A stretch of 64,000 nucleotides of DNA from Arthrobacter mangrovi (GTDB lineage: Bacteria; Actinomycetota; Actinomycetes; Actinomycetales; Micrococcaceae), in assembly GCF_026011795.1 (NCBI RefSeq), contig NZ_BRVS01000002.1:181976-245975 (forward strand). The letters are read 5' to 3'. Below are positions 26,720 through 35,596 of this stretch, piece after piece. The translations under genes and the position numbers were made by a program. Numbering within the stretch: the first letter of the stretch is position 1; the number at the start of each line of letters is the position of its first letter. The notes below the pieces were generated by a model. It ran no database searches, had not been told where the DNA came from, and saw only the letters and a program-made list of their open reading frames with translations.

Positions 26720-28197
26720 TTGTTGAACCTCTTATCCAGGATGTTGGAGAGCTTGATCAGCACTGTGATCACCACGAAGTACAGGGCCGCCACGATGAGC
26801 AGCGTCTCACCGGTGCGGAAGTTGGAGGCGTAGATCTGCTGGCCCTGGTAGGTCAGTTCGGCGAAGCCGATCACGGCCAGCAGGGAACTGTCCTTGAGCG
26901 TGATGACGAACTGGTTGATGAAGCTCGGGGTCATGATCTTGACCGCCTGCGGGATGACGACCTTCTGCATGGACTTGAAGTAGCCCAGGCCGAGGCTTCG
27001 GCTGGCCTCCATCTGTCCCGGGTCCACGGACTGCACGCCGCCGCGGACGATCTCGGTCATGTAGGCGCCGGCGTTCAGGCTCAGCGTGAGGACGCCGGCG
27101 GTCAGCACGTCCATCGGCCTGCCGGTCAGCTGGGGCAGGCCGAAGTAGAAGAAAAACGCCTGCACCAGCAGCGGGGTACCGCGGAAGATAGCGACGTAAG
27201 CGGTGGCGATGCCGCGCAGCCAGACCCGTCGGGAGACCTTGAGGAAGCCGAAGCCGACGCCCAGGATGAGGGCGATCACGATGGAGAGCCCGGTGGCGAA
27301 CAGGGTCAGCACCAGACCCTTCAGCAGGGCGGGGAGGCTCTGGGTGAGCAGCTCCCAGAAGGTGCTCTTGCCCGCGGATTCCGGCGCGGCCAGGTACTTG
27401 TCCAGGATCTGCTGGTATTCGCCGCTTGCCTTCAGCTCGGCCAGGCCGGTGTTGAATGCCTGCACCAGTTCCGGGTTGTTGCCCTTGTTCACGGCGAAGC
27501 CGTAGGAGCTGCCGCGTTCCTTCTCGGTAACCGCCTTGAGTCCGTTGTTCTGGGCGATACCGTAGGCCAGCACCGGGTAGTCGTCGAACACGGCGACCGA
27601 GTTGCCCGCCTTCACGTCGTCGTACATGGTCGCCGACTGGTCCAGAGGCTTGACCGTAAACCCGTACTTGCCTGCGATGGACTTGGCGAAGGCCTCTCCT
27701 TCGCTGCCGCGCTTGACGGCCACGGTCTTGCCTTTGAGGTCCTCATAGGAGGAAATGTCCGTGTTCGTCTCGGCCACGGCCATCTGCACGCCCGAGTCGA
27801 AGTACGGTTCGGAGAAGTCGAAGACCTGCCGGCGTTCGTCCGTGATGGACATGCCGGCGATGACGCCGTCGACCTGGTCGGACTGCAGCGCCTGCAGGGC
27901 CGCGTCGAAGCCCAGCGACTGGATCTCGACTTTGAAGCCCTGCTTTTCGGCTATGGCGCGCAGCAGATCCATGTCGATGCCCACCAGCTCGCCGCCCTGG
28001 CGGAACTCAAAGGGCGCGAAAGTGGTGTCAGTGCCGATGACGTAGGTCTTGCCGGTTGCGCTGTGCGGGGCCTGGACGGCGGCGGAGGCGGGTGGTCCGA
28101 AGACCAGCGCCAGCACCGCCAGCAGCCCGGTCAGCGCAAGCAAACGCCGGCCGGCACGTTGGAGGATGTGCAATGGGAACAGCTCCTGGGGATTCAT
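26716..28197 (-). CDS. Amino acid ABC transporter, fused substrate-binding protein and permease
   Basis: 493 aa fusion. A signal peptide/anchor ([16 protein letters not shown], cleavage likely near ASA-AVQA, residue 40) leads to a type 3 binding domain (about 50-270; [34 protein letters not shown]). From about 285 it continues as a PAAT-family permease with about five helices ([31 protein letters not shown]) and the EAA-type loop [20 protein letters not shown]. Binding domain and pore therefore come tethered. I prefer the ATG at 28197 because AGGTG is 6 bases upstream; a GTG three codons earlier overlaps that site. It follows glnE with a 38-base gap on the same strand. Confidence 0.9.
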   Translation of the reverse strand: MNPQELFPLHILQRAGRRLLALTGLLAVLALVFGPPASAAVQAPHSATGKTYVIGTDTTFAPFEFRQGGELVGIDMDLLRAIAEKQGFKVEIQSLGFDAALQALQSDQVDGVIAGMSITDERRQVFDFSEPYFDSGVQMAVAETNTDISSYEDLKGKTVAVKRGSEGEAFAKSIAGKYGFTVKPLDQSATMYDDVKAGNSVAVFDDYPVLAYGIAQNNGLKAVTEKERGSSYGFAVNKGNNPELVQAFNTGLAELKASGEYQQILDKYLAAPESAGKSTFWELLTQSLPALLKGLVLTLFATGLSIVIALILGVGFGFLKVSRRVWLRGIATAYVAIFRGTPLLVQAFFFYFGLPQLTGRPMDVLTAGVLTLSLNAGAYMTEIVRGGVQSVDPGQMEASRSLGLGYFKSMQKVVIPQAVKIMTPSFINQFVITLKDSSLLAVIGFAELTYQGQQIYASNFRTGETLLIVAALYFVVITVLIKLSNILDKRFNK

Positions 28198-28235
28198 GGG
28201 ACGCACCTGTGCGGCGCGCTAGGTCACCAAAGAGG

Positions 28236-31200
28236 CTACTCCGTGCCGAAGCCGTAGAAGTATCGCTCGAAAATGCCGCGTGTCCGGCGGGTGAGCCGGA
28301 GGTAGTCCTCTTCCAGCGCGCCGCCGTGGCCGGGCTGGTAGCCGCACCAGCGGGCCACCGCCTCCAGGTCCCGGCGGGAGGACGGCAGCAGGTCTGCGTT
28401 CTTCCCGCTCCAGATGACGTTGGCGGACCTGATCCGGCTCGCCAGTGACCAGCTCTGGCGCAGCGTAAGGACGTCGGCGGCCGGCAGCAGGCGGGCCTCC
28501 TCGATGGCGTCCAGGGCGTCCATGGTTCCGGTGGTGCGCAGGCCGGGATGGTCGTGCGCGTGCAGCAGCTGCAGCAGCTGGACCAGCCATTCCACATCAC
28601 TCAGGGCGCCCCGGCCGAGTTTCAGGTGGCGGGCCGGGTCGGCGCCGCGGGGCAGCCGTTCCGATTCCACCCGGGCCTTGATCCTGCGGATCTCGCGGAC
28701 ATCCTCCGGCCCGACCTCGCGGCCGTAGCGGATGGGGTCGATCAGCTCGATGAATTCGGCCGCCAGCTCGTCGTCCCCGGCGATCGGCCGGGCGCGCAGC
28801 AGCGCCTGGGTCTCCCACACGAGGGACCAGCGCTGGTAGTACTCCCGGTAGGAGTCCAGCGAGCGGACCATCGGGCCGTTCTTGCCTTCGGGGCGCAGCG
28901 CAGCATCCAGCTCCAGCGGACGTTCGGCGAGCACGGGCGGACTGCACGGCTGCTGCAGCAGCGACGAAAGCTGCGAGACGATCCGCAGCGCCTGCTGCTG
29001 CGCCGCATCCGGATCCGCGCCGGGCAACGGCTTGTGCAGGTAGATGACGTCCGCGTCCGACACGTAGCCGATCTCGCGGCCGCCCTGGCGGCCCATCGCG
29101 ACCACCAGCACCCGGGTCAGCTGATCGTCCTCCTCGAACACCACGCCCTCCGCGACATGCAGGGCGCCGAGGATCGCCGCCCGGTCCGCGTCGGACAGCG
29201 CGATCCCGACCTGGTTCTGGTCCAGCAGGCCCGAGCTGTCGGCAATGGCGATCCGCAGCATTTCCCGGCGGCGGATCTGCCGGATGAGCCGCATGGCGGC
29301 CTTCGGGTCCTGGTGGCGGGACATCTTGTGTTGGATTTCCTGCCACTGCAGTTCGAAGCTCCGCGGCGCCAGCTCCTTGTCGGAGCCCAGCCACGCTGCC
29401 GATTCGGGCGACACCTCCAGCAGGTCCGTGATGAACCGGCTGCTGGAGAGCACGTGGCACAACCGCTCGGCCGCAGAGCTCGAGTCGCGGAGCATGCCCA
29501 GGTACCAGTGGGACTCCCCCAGGGCTTCGCTGAGCCTGCGGAAGCCGAGCAGTCCGGCATCAGGGTCCACGCCGTCGGCGATCCACTCCAGCAGGACCGG
29601 CAGCAGCTGGCGCTGCAGGAGCGCACGGCGCTTGATGCCCGCCGTCAGCGCCTCGATGTGCCGCATTGCGCCGCGGGGGTCCAGATAGCCCAGTGCGGCG
29701 AGCCGCCCCTGCGCCGCTTCCGGCGAGAGCCTGACCTCGTCGGCGCTGAGGTTCGCCGCCGTGGCCAGCAGCGGGCGATAGAAGATGCTCTCGTGCAGCT
29801 CGCGGACCCGGCGCTTCGTCTGCTGCCACTGCTGCAGCAGTACCTCCGGCGCCGGCCGTCCAATCGACAGCGAGCCCAGCGAGGACTTGGCCAGCGCGCG
29901 CAGGGCGGCCTCATCCTGCGGCATCAGGTGGGTGCGGCGGAGCTGCACCAGCTGGATGCGGTGCTCGAGCACGCGCAGGTAGCGGTAGGAACGGTCGAAC
30001 TCGTTGGCATCGGAGCGCCCGATATAGCCGGCGGCGCTCAAGGCCGCGATGGCCGACGTCGTGTCCCGCACCCGCAGCGACTCGTCCACCCGTGCGTGGA
30101 CCAGCTGGAGCAGCTGGACCGTGAACTCGACATCGCGAAGGCCGCCGCGCCCGAGCTTGATCTGCCGCCCGCGCTCGTGCACCGGAATGTTGTCGGTGAC
30201 GCGGCCGCGCATGGCCTGCACCGACTCCACGAAGCCCTCCCGCTCGGAGGAGCTCCAGATCAGCGGAGCCACCGCTTCCTCGTAGCGCAGGCCAAGGTCC
30301 CGGTCCCCCGCGATGTGCCGGGCCTTCAGCAGGGCCTGGAACTCCCAGGTGTGGGCCCAGCGACGGTAGTAGCTGATGTGCGACTCCAGGGTGCGCACCA
30401 GCGGGCCGTCCTTGCCCTCCGGACGCAGGTTGGCATCAACCTCCCAAAGCCCGGGCTCCGGTCCGGCCGAGGAGATCGCGCGCGTCATGCCCGTGGCCAG
30501 CGCCGTGCCGATCACCGCCGCCCGCGCCTCGTCGAGTCCGTCCGCCTCCACCACGTAGACCACGTCGACGTCGGAAATGTAGTTCAGTTCGCCGGCACCG
30601 CACTTGCCCATCCCGATGACGGCGAGCCGCACCCGCCCGGCCTCCTCCCCGAAACGTTCGGCGAGCTCTGCGCGGGACACCGCGAGTCCCGCCTCGATGG
30701 CCGCCGACGCGAGGTCGGCGAGCTCGCGGCCGGCGGCCGGCATGAAGTCCACGGGCGAGGCCGCGCAGAGGTCCCTGATCGCGAGCTCCGCCAGGTGCCG
30801 CCGGTACCGGCTGCGCAGCCGGCTGTAGGCGTCCTTCCCGGACTGCCGCGCGACCGGCTGGGCGGCGGAGGGGTCGGCGCCGACCGATTCGAGCAGCGAG
30901 GTACGCAGCCGCGCCGCCGGAACCCCGGCCGGTTCGGGGCTGGTCTTGGTCCGCAGCACGTCCAAATGCTCCGGCCGGCGGAGCAGGAACTCGGCCAGCG
31001 CCTCCGAGGCGCCCAGCAGGCGGAACATCGCCTCGCTGGTGTCCGCGTCCGCGGCGGCCAGCTCGGCCAGCTGTGGATGCCGCTCCAGCAGCCTGACCAG
31101 CGAAACCAGCGCAAGGTCCGGGTCCGCGGCTTGGCTAAACCCCTCGAAGAGCCGGCCGCGGTCCAGGCCGTCCAGTTCGCGGGCGGCCAGGAAGCGCGTG

Positions 31201-31253
31201 CTCTTCTCAAGGTCCTTGAAGCCGCTGGCAATCAGCTGCCGGTTCAGGCTCAT
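28236..31253 (-). CDS. glnE: Bifunctional glutamine synthetase adenylyltransferase/adenylyl-removing enzyme
   Basis: 1005 aa. It has two nucleotidyltransferase domains joined by a helical region. The N-terminal one (adenylyl removal) has the metal motif ISDVDVVYV; the C-terminal one (adenylylation) has VSDADVIYL. It adds AMP to, or removes it from, the loop tyrosine of GlnA (near residue 402 of the glnA product). ATG 11 bases after the glnA2 stop, same strand, so probably co-transcribed. No PII (GlnB) gene is in this window. Confidence 0.95.
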   Translation of the reverse strand: MSLNRQLIASGFKDLEKSTRFLAARELDGLDRGRLFEGFSQAADPDLALVSLVRLLERHPQLAELAAADADTSEAMFRLLGASEALAEFLLRRPEHLDVLRTKTSPEPAGVPAARLRTSLLESVGADPSAAQPVARQSGKDAYSRLRSRYRRHLAELAIRDLCAASPVDFMPAAGRELADLASAAIEAGLAVSRAELAERFGEEAGRVRLAVIGMGKCGAGELNYISDVDVVYVVEADGLDEARAAVIGTALATGMTRAISSAGPEPGLWEVDANLRPEGKDGPLVRTLESHISYYRRWAHTWEFQALLKARHIAGDRDLGLRYEEAVAPLIWSSSEREGFVESVQAMRGRVTDNIPVHERGRQIKLGRGGLRDVEFTVQLLQLVHARVDESLRVRDTTSAIAALSAAGYIGRSDANEFDRSYRYLRVLEHRIQLVQLRRTHLMPQDEAALRALAKSSLGSLSIGRPAPEVLLQQWQQTKRRVRELHESIFYRPLLATAANLSADEVRLSPEAAQGRLAALGYLDPRGAMRHIEALTAGIKRRALLQRQLLPVLLEWIADGVDPDAGLLGFRRLSEALGESHWYLGMLRDSSSAAERLCHVLSSSRFITDLLEVSPESAAWLGSDKELAPRSFELQWQEIQHKMSRHQDPKAAMRLIRQIRRREMLRIAIADSSGLLDQNQVGIALSDADRAAILGALHVAEGVVFEEDDQLTRVLVVAMGRQGGREIGYVSDADVIYLHKPLPGADPDAAQQQALRIVSQLSSLLQQPCSPPVLAERPLELDAALRPEGKNGPMVRSLDSYREYYQRWSLVWETQALLRARPIAGDDELAAEFIELIDPIRYGREVGPEDVREIRRIKARVESERLPRGADPARHLKLGRGALSDVEWLVQLLQLLHAHDHPGLRTTGTMDALDAIEEARLLPAADVLTLRQSWSLASRIRSANVIWSGKNADLLPSSRRDLEAVARWCGYQPGHGGALEEDYLRLTRRTRGIFERYFYGFGTE

Positions 31254-31264
31254 GCGGTCCCGGC

Positions 31265-32605
31265 CTACAGGATGCCGATATTGCGGTGCAGCTCGTGCGG
31301 TGTGACCTGGATCCGGTAGTCATGCCATTCCGCCCGCTTGTTCCGCAGGAAGACCTCAAAGACCTGTTCGCCGAGGATCTCCGCCACCAGCTCCGATTCC
31401 TCCATCACGCGGACCGCGTCGTGCAGGCTGGACGGCAGCGGGTCGTGGCCCATGGCCCGGCGCTCGGCCGAGCTGAGGCTCCAGACGTCTTCCTCGGCGC
31501 CCGCCGGCAGCTCGTAGCCCTCTTCGATGCCCTTGAGCCCGGCGCCGAGGAGGACGGCGTAGGCCAGGTAGGGGTTGGCTGCGGAGTCGATGCCGCGGTA
31601 CTCGATCCGCGCGGACTGGCCCTTGTTCGGCTTGTAGAGCGGCACACGGACCAAGGCGGAGCGGTTGTTGTGGCCCCACGAGATGTAGCTGGGGGCCTCT
31701 CCCCCGCCCCAGAGCCGCTTGTAGGAATTGACGAACTGGTTGGTGACGGCCGTGAACTCCGGGGCGTGCTTGAGCAGGCCGGCCATGAACTGCCGGGCAG
31801 TCTTGGACAGCTGGTACTCGGCGCCGGCTTCGAAGAATGCGTTCGAATCCCCCTCGAACAGGGAGAAGTGGGTGTGCATGCCGGAACCGGGGTGATCGGA
31901 GAACGGCTTTGGCATGAAGGTGGCGTAGATCCCCTCCATCAGCGCCACCTCCTTGACCACGGTGCGGAAGGTCATGATGTTGTCCGCGGTCTGCAGGGCG
32001 TCGGCATAGCGCAGGTCGATCTCGTTCTGGCCGGGCCCGTCCTCGTGGTGGCTGAACTCGACGGAGATGCCCACATTCTCAAGCATCGTCACGGCGGTCC
32101 GGCGGAAGTCCTGCGCCACGCCGCCGGGCACATGGTCGAAGTACCCGGCCTGGTCCACGGGCACCGGCACGCCGTCCGGCCCGAGTTCCTGCGACTTGAG
32201 CAGGTAGAACTCGATCTCCGGGTGCGTGTAGCAGGTGAAACCCATGTCCGCTGCCTTGCTCAGGGCACGCTTGAGCACGTTGCGCGGGTCGGCCGCGGAA
32301 GGCTCGCCGTCCGGCGTCAGCACGTCGCAGAACATCCGCGAGGTCTGCTCCGCCTCGCCGCGCCAGGGCAGGATCTGGAAGGTCGCCGGGTCCGGCTGGA
32401 CCAGCATGTCCGATTCGAAGACGCGGGCCAGTCCCTCGATGGACGAGCCATCAAAGCCCAGGCCCTCTTCGAAGGCGCCCTCGACCTCGGCCGGGGCGAG
32501 TGCCACGGATTTGAGCGAGCCGACAACGTCGGTGAACCATAGCCGGACAAACCGGACGTCCCGTTCTTCGATGGTTCTGAGCACAAATTCCTGCTGGCGG
32601 TCCAT
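31265..32605 (-). CDS. glnA2: Second type I glutamine synthetase (GlnA2-like)
   Basis: 446 aa, shorter than GlnA by about 28 residues, as in the GSI-alpha class lacking the 25-residue insert. Motifs: FDGSSIEGLARV, KPFSDHPGSGMHTHFS and a short YELPAGAEEDVW loop. A tyrosine is at the aligned place but the surrounding adenylylation context of GlnA is missing, so control by GlnE is doubtful. AAAGGG lies 5 bases before the ATG. First gene of a probable operon glnA2-glnE-ABC transporter. In M. tuberculosis glnA2 (Rv2222c) also precedes glnE. Some GlnA2-4 paralogues act on polyamines, so glutamine synthesis is likely but not certain. Confidence 0.9.
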   Translation of the reverse strand: MDRQQEFVLRTIEERDVRFVRLWFTDVVGSLKSVALAPAEVEGAFEEGLGFDGSSIEGLARVFESDMLVQPDPATFQILPWRGEAEQTSRMFCDVLTPDGEPSAADPRNVLKRALSKAADMGFTCYTHPEIEFYLLKSQELGPDGVPVPVDQAGYFDHVPGGVAQDFRRTAVTMLENVGISVEFSHHEDGPGQNEIDLRYADALQTADNIMTFRTVVKEVALMEGIYATFMPKPFSDHPGSGMHTHFSLFEGDSNAFFEAGAEYQLSKTARQFMAGLLKHAPEFTAVTNQFVNSYKRLWGGGEAPSYISWGHNNRSALVRVPLYKPNKGQSARIEYRGIDSAANPYLAYAVLLGAGLKGIEEGYELPAGAEEDVWSLSSAERRAMGHDPLPSSLHDAVRVMEESELVAEILGEQVFEVFLRNKRAEWHDYRIQVTPHELHRNIGIL

Positions 32606-32658
32606 TGATACCCTTTCCGTGCCTGGCCTCGTGGCCCTGAAGCGGCCTGCTAGTACTC

Positions 32659-32664
32659 ACTCTA
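32659..32664 (-). promoter_or_regulatory. Candidate -10 element of glnA2
   Basis: TAGAGT on the minus strand about 53 bases before the ATG, with a weak CAGGAA 17 bases upstream. It would give a leader of about 45 bases that contains the Shine-Dalgarno. No GlnR-like box is recognisable here. Confidence 0.35.
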
Positions 32665-32743
32665 CTTAAGGAACCCCCTGTTTCCTGCCCAGCAGAGCCG
32701 CCCCGCCGCCGTCGTACGCTGGAGCCGCGGAGCACCGGCCCAT

Positions 32744-32749
32744 TAGGCT
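32744..32749 (+). promoter_or_regulatory. -10 element of panB (leaderless)
   Basis: TAGGCT ends exactly 7 bases before the panB ATG; the spacer CTAAACC has no Shine-Dalgarno. Same hexamer and spacing as lipB. Confidence 0.55.
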
Positions 32750-32756
32750 CTAAACC

Positions 32757-33623
32757 ATGACCTCTCCTACCTCCGGGGCAGAGCAGCCCGCCCCTTACGG
32801 CACCGGTCCCGTCCCGCAGGCCAAGACGGCCGGCAGGATCCGCATCCACCACCTCCAGCAGGCCAAGGACGAAGGCCGGCGCTTTGCCATGCTGACCGCC
32901 TACGAGCAGTACGCCGCCGAGATTTTCGACGAGGCCGGCATCGAGGTCCTGCTCATCGGGGACTCGGCTTCGAACAACGTCTACGGAAACGAGACCTCGC
33001 TTCCGGTCACGGTGGATGAGCTGCTGCCGCTGTGCCGGGCAGTGAGCCGGTCCGCAAAGCGCGCCTTCATCCTCGCGGACCTGCCGTTCGGCAGCTACGA
33101 GGTCTCCGCAGCGCAGGCGGTGGAAACCTCGGTGCGGTTCCTGAAGGAAGGCGGGGCCCATGCCGTCAAGATGGAGGGCGGGGCTTTCTACGCGGACACC
33201 GTGCGGGCCGTGGTGCAGGCGGGCGTCCCGGTGATGGCGCACATCGGCTTCACCCCGCAGAGCGAACACTCGCTGGGCGGCTACCGGGTGCAGGGCCGCG
33301 GCGACGATGCCCGCCGGCTCATCGAGGATGCCAAGGCCCTCGAAGCGGCGGGTGCCTTTGCCGTGCTGATGGAGATGGTGCCGGCAGATGTTGCCGCGTC
33401 AGTAGACGCTGCCCTCCGGGTGCCGACGGTCGGGATCGGGGCCGGCAGTTCCACCACCGGCCAGGTGCTGGTGTGGCAGGATATGGCCGGCCTCCGCGGG
33501 GGCAAGATGGCCAGGTTCGTCAAACAGTACGCCGACCTGCGCACGATCCTGGGCACTGCCGCCCGTGAGTACGCTGCCGATGTGCGCGGCGGCACCTTCC
33601 CGGGCAGCGAACACAGTTTTTAG
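32757..33623 (+). CDS. panB: 3-methyl-2-oxobutanoate hydroxymethyltransferase
   Basis: 288 aa. First committed enzyme of pantothenate synthesis; it transfers a hydroxymethyl group from methylenetetrahydrofolate to 2-oxoisovalerate. Family motifs include [34 protein letters not shown] and the [11 protein letters not shown] segment, where the usual signature has GIGAG plus D. The first 30 residues are a poorly conserved extension. Metal ligands are the Asp of GDSAS and a downstream Asp. Divergent from glnA2. panC and panD are not nearby. Homologous position to Rv2225 in M. tuberculosis. Confidence 0.94.
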   Translation: MTSPTSGAEQPAPYGTGPVPQAKTAGRIRIHHLQQAKDEGRRFAMLTAYEQYAAEIFDEAGIEVLLIGDSASNNVYGNETSLPVTVDELLPLCRAVSRSAKRAFILADLPFGSYEVSAAQAVETSVRFLKEGGAHAVKMEGGAFYADTVRAVVQAGVPVMAHIGFTPQSEHSLGGYRVQGRGDDARRLIEDAKALEAAGAFAVLMEMVPADVAASVDAALRVPTVGIGAGSSTTGQVLVWQDMAGLRGGKMARFVKQYADLRTILGTAAREYAADVRGGTFPGSEHSF

Positions 33624-33733
33624 CCTTCCGACGGCCGACGTCGGAGTGCTGCGCGGTGCCTGCCGGCGCCCGTTTGATCTCATCCTTGGCGGGTGAGTCC
33701 GGGGGCCACCGCGCGCGCTTCACTGGAAGGGTC

Positions 33734-34006
33734 ATGGTTGCCCAACTTGCCGGCGCAGCGATCAGCCGGATTACAGCTTCGGTACTCCTCCCGGCCGTCC
33801 GGATGGCCAGGAGCGGGCCGGTCCGTATGGCGCTGCGCAGCGGGACCTTCCTGGTCCTCTCGGCGGGCCTGGCGCCGGTGGCGCCCATCCTGCTCATGGT
33901 GCGCACGGGAGCATCCCCCGCGGCGGCGGAAGCGGGCAGCCGGCTGGAAGAGTCCCATGCCGCAGAGCATGGGGACGGTGAGCGGATGGGACACCACCAT
34001 GAGTGA
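33734..34006 (+). CDS. Small membrane protein, unknown
   Basis: 90 aa. It has an Ala/Val/Leu-rich stretch at 38-58 (FLVLSAGLAPVAPILLMV) that could span the membrane, and a hydrophilic tail ending in GHHHE. Codons are strongly GC-rich at third positions in this frame, while the frame of the next gene gives Arg/Trp/Ser-rich nonsense here, so this frame looks real. GGAAGGG lies 2-3 bases before the ATG, a close but usable ribosome site. Its last 8 bases overlap the start of the next membrane protein gene, suggesting coupling. I do not recognise it. Confidence 0.55.
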   Translation: MVAQLAGAAISRITASVLLPAVRMARSGPVRMALRSGTFLVLSAGLAPVAPILLMVRTGASPAAAEAGSRLEESHAAEHGDGERMGHHHE

Positions 34007-35357
34007 GATTGGCAAGCCGCTGCCCTCTGCGGAATACGAAGAGCTGCTGGCGCTGCGCCGGGAGAACGCCGAGCTGAAAAGGGAGCGCGTGGGGGCGGAG
34101 CCCGGACCGCCTGCCAGGCCTGGGGCCACTTCGCACGTCCTGCGGTGGGTCGCATCAGCGATCCTGCTGGTCCTGACCTGCGTGCTCACCATGGCAGCGG
34201 TGGCCGCCGCCTACCTGCGCAGCGAAGTGCTGGATACCGACCGCTACGTGGCTACCGTCGCGCCGCTGTCGTCGGATCCGGTCATCCAGGCGGAAATAGC
34301 GGACCAGGTCACCGAACAAATCACCTCGAGGGTTGATATCGAGGGGCTCACGCGGCAGGCCCTGGCCGCCGTCACCGAGGCGACTCCCCGGGTGGCTCCA
34401 TACGTCACCGGCCTGGCGCCGGTCATTGCGGAGCAGGCCACGACCCTGATCCATGACACGACCGCCAGGCTGGTGGCCACCGAGCAGTTCGACGACCTGT
34501 GGATCCAGGCCAACCGGAGGGCCCACCAGAGGCTGGCTGCGCTCCTGACCCGGGAGAACGACGGTGCGGTCACGATCGATCAGGCCGGCACGGTCACGCT
34601 GTCTGTTGCTCCCATCATTGAGCGGGTCAAGAGCGTGCTGCTCGAAAAGGGCGTGGGGTTCGCCCGCAACATCCCCGCCGTCAATGCTGAGATTGTCCTC
34701 TTCCAGGCCCCGGCGCTCGTCCGGGCGCAGCGGGCCGTCAGCGCGCTCAACACGGCGGCCGAGGTGTTGCCCTGGGCCGCGTTGGCCTGTGCCGCCGGCG
34801 CCGTGGCCGCCGCGCCCCGCAGCAGGCGGCGGCGGGCGGTCATCTACGCCGGGCTCGCCTTCAGCGTGGCCATGGCCTTGCTGGCCATCGGGCTGGCCAT
34901 CGGACGCGGCTACCTGCTCAATTCGATCCCGCCCGATGCCATCTCTCCCGGCGCCGCCCAGGTGCTGATCGACACTCTCCTGGTGCCGCTGCGGACCACG
35001 GTGCGAATGGTGTTCGTGCTGGGCCTGGTGATTGCGCTGGCTGCCTTCCTGAGCGGCCCCTCGGGCGCTGCCCGCGCCGTACGCAGAGGGTTCACCAATG
35101 GTGCCGACTTCGTGAACGGCAGGATCAGCTCCGGACCGGCCAAACGGTGGCAGCACTGGCTGGCCCGCCACCGCCGGATCCTGGAGGCCGCCGTCGTCGC
35201 CGTCGCGGCACTGATCCTGATCTTCTGGTCGTACCCAACCGCAGCCGTAGTAGTGACGCTGGCAGCCAGCGTCGTGGTGATTGTCATCGTGATCGAAGTG
35301 CTCTCGCGCCAGGCCGTGGTCGAGAGGGAGGCAGTCGTGGCCGGAGAAGGCGGTTAG
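33999..35357 (+). CDS. Multi-pass membrane protein with N-terminal coiled coil, unknown
   Basis: 452 aa. Residues 10-30 form a short heptad-like coil (YEELLALRRENAELKRERV). A first helix (about 48-70) leads to an external region of about 190 residues rich in Val/Ala/Thr with predicted amphipathic helices. It is followed by helices near 252-272, 280-302, 335-360 and a pair at about 398-435. No catalytic motif is seen. The ATG at 33999 has GGATGGG 9 bases upstream; longer in-frame starts would cover the preceding gene. It resembles actinobacterial hypothetical membrane proteins of this layout, but I cannot name a family. Its stop codon overlaps that of the convergent SPOR gene. Confidence 0.8.
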   Translation: MSEIGKPLPSAEYEELLALRRENAELKRERVGAEPGPPARPGATSHVLRWVASAILLVLTCVLTMAAVAAAYLRSEVLDTDRYVATVAPLSSDPVIQAEIADQVTEQITSRVDIEGLTRQALAAVTEATPRVAPYVTGLAPVIAEQATTLIHDTTARLVATEQFDDLWIQANRRAHQRLAALLTRENDGAVTIDQAGTVTLSVAPIIERVKSVLLEKGVGFARNIPAVNAEIVLFQAPALVRAQRAVSALNTAAEVLPWAALACAAGAVAAAPRSRRRRAVIYAGLAFSVAMALLAIGLAIGRGYLLNSIPPDAISPGAAQVLIDTLLVPLRTTVRMVFVLGLVIALAAFLSGPSGAARAVRRGFTNGADFVNGRISSGPAKRWQHWLARHRRILEAAVVAVAALILIFWSYPTAAVVVTLAASVVVIVIVIEVLSRQAVVEREAVVAGEGG

Positions 35358-35518
35358 TCCTCGTCCTGGGAGTCCCAGGCCTCGTTGCGTTCGCGGACCT
35401 TTTCCAGCGCCTTTTCGGCCTCGGCCCGCGTCTCGTAGGGCCCGATCAGCTGGGTCCAGTCTGACTGCGCCCCGACCTCGACCTGGTGCGTGACCACGTT
35501 GAACCAGTATTCCGGCAT
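35354..35518 (-). CDS. Small SPOR-like protein
   Basis: 54 aa soluble protein: an N-terminal beta strand ([11 protein letters not shown]), an amphipathic helix ([12 protein letters not shown]) and an acidic tail. This is a short SPOR-like fold of the kind annotated in Arthrobacter relatives. It is cytoplasmic, with no signal or membrane helix, so peptidoglycan binding as in true SPOR domains is doubtful. GGAAGGGA lies 6 bases before the ATG. Divergent from map. Its TAA stop overlaps the TAG stop of the convergent membrane protein gene. Confidence 0.75.
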   Translation of the reverse strand: MPEYWFNVVTHQVEVGAQSDWTQLIGPYETRAEAEKALEKVRERNEAWDSQDED

Positions 35519-35583
35519 CTGTGTCCCTTCCTTTGGGGCCGGCGCAAGCCGACCGGATTGGCCGCTGCAGCGGCGCCGGGCTA

Positions 35584-35589
35584 TAAGAT
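35584..35589 (+). promoter_or_regulatory. -10 element of map (leaderless)
   Basis: TAAGAT ends exactly 7 bases before the map ATG at 35597; spacer CGATACT has no Shine-Dalgarno. Confidence 0.55.
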
Positions 35590-35596
35590 CGATACT

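Noticed and set aside
28548..31319. A 923-codon plus-strand frame opposite glnE
   Set aside because: Arg/Gln/Leu-rich shadow of glnE with no recognisable domain.
32606..32756. A GlnR box upstream of glnA2
   Set aside because: One GAAAC is present, but no GTNAC half-site lies at the required 6-base spacing on either side.
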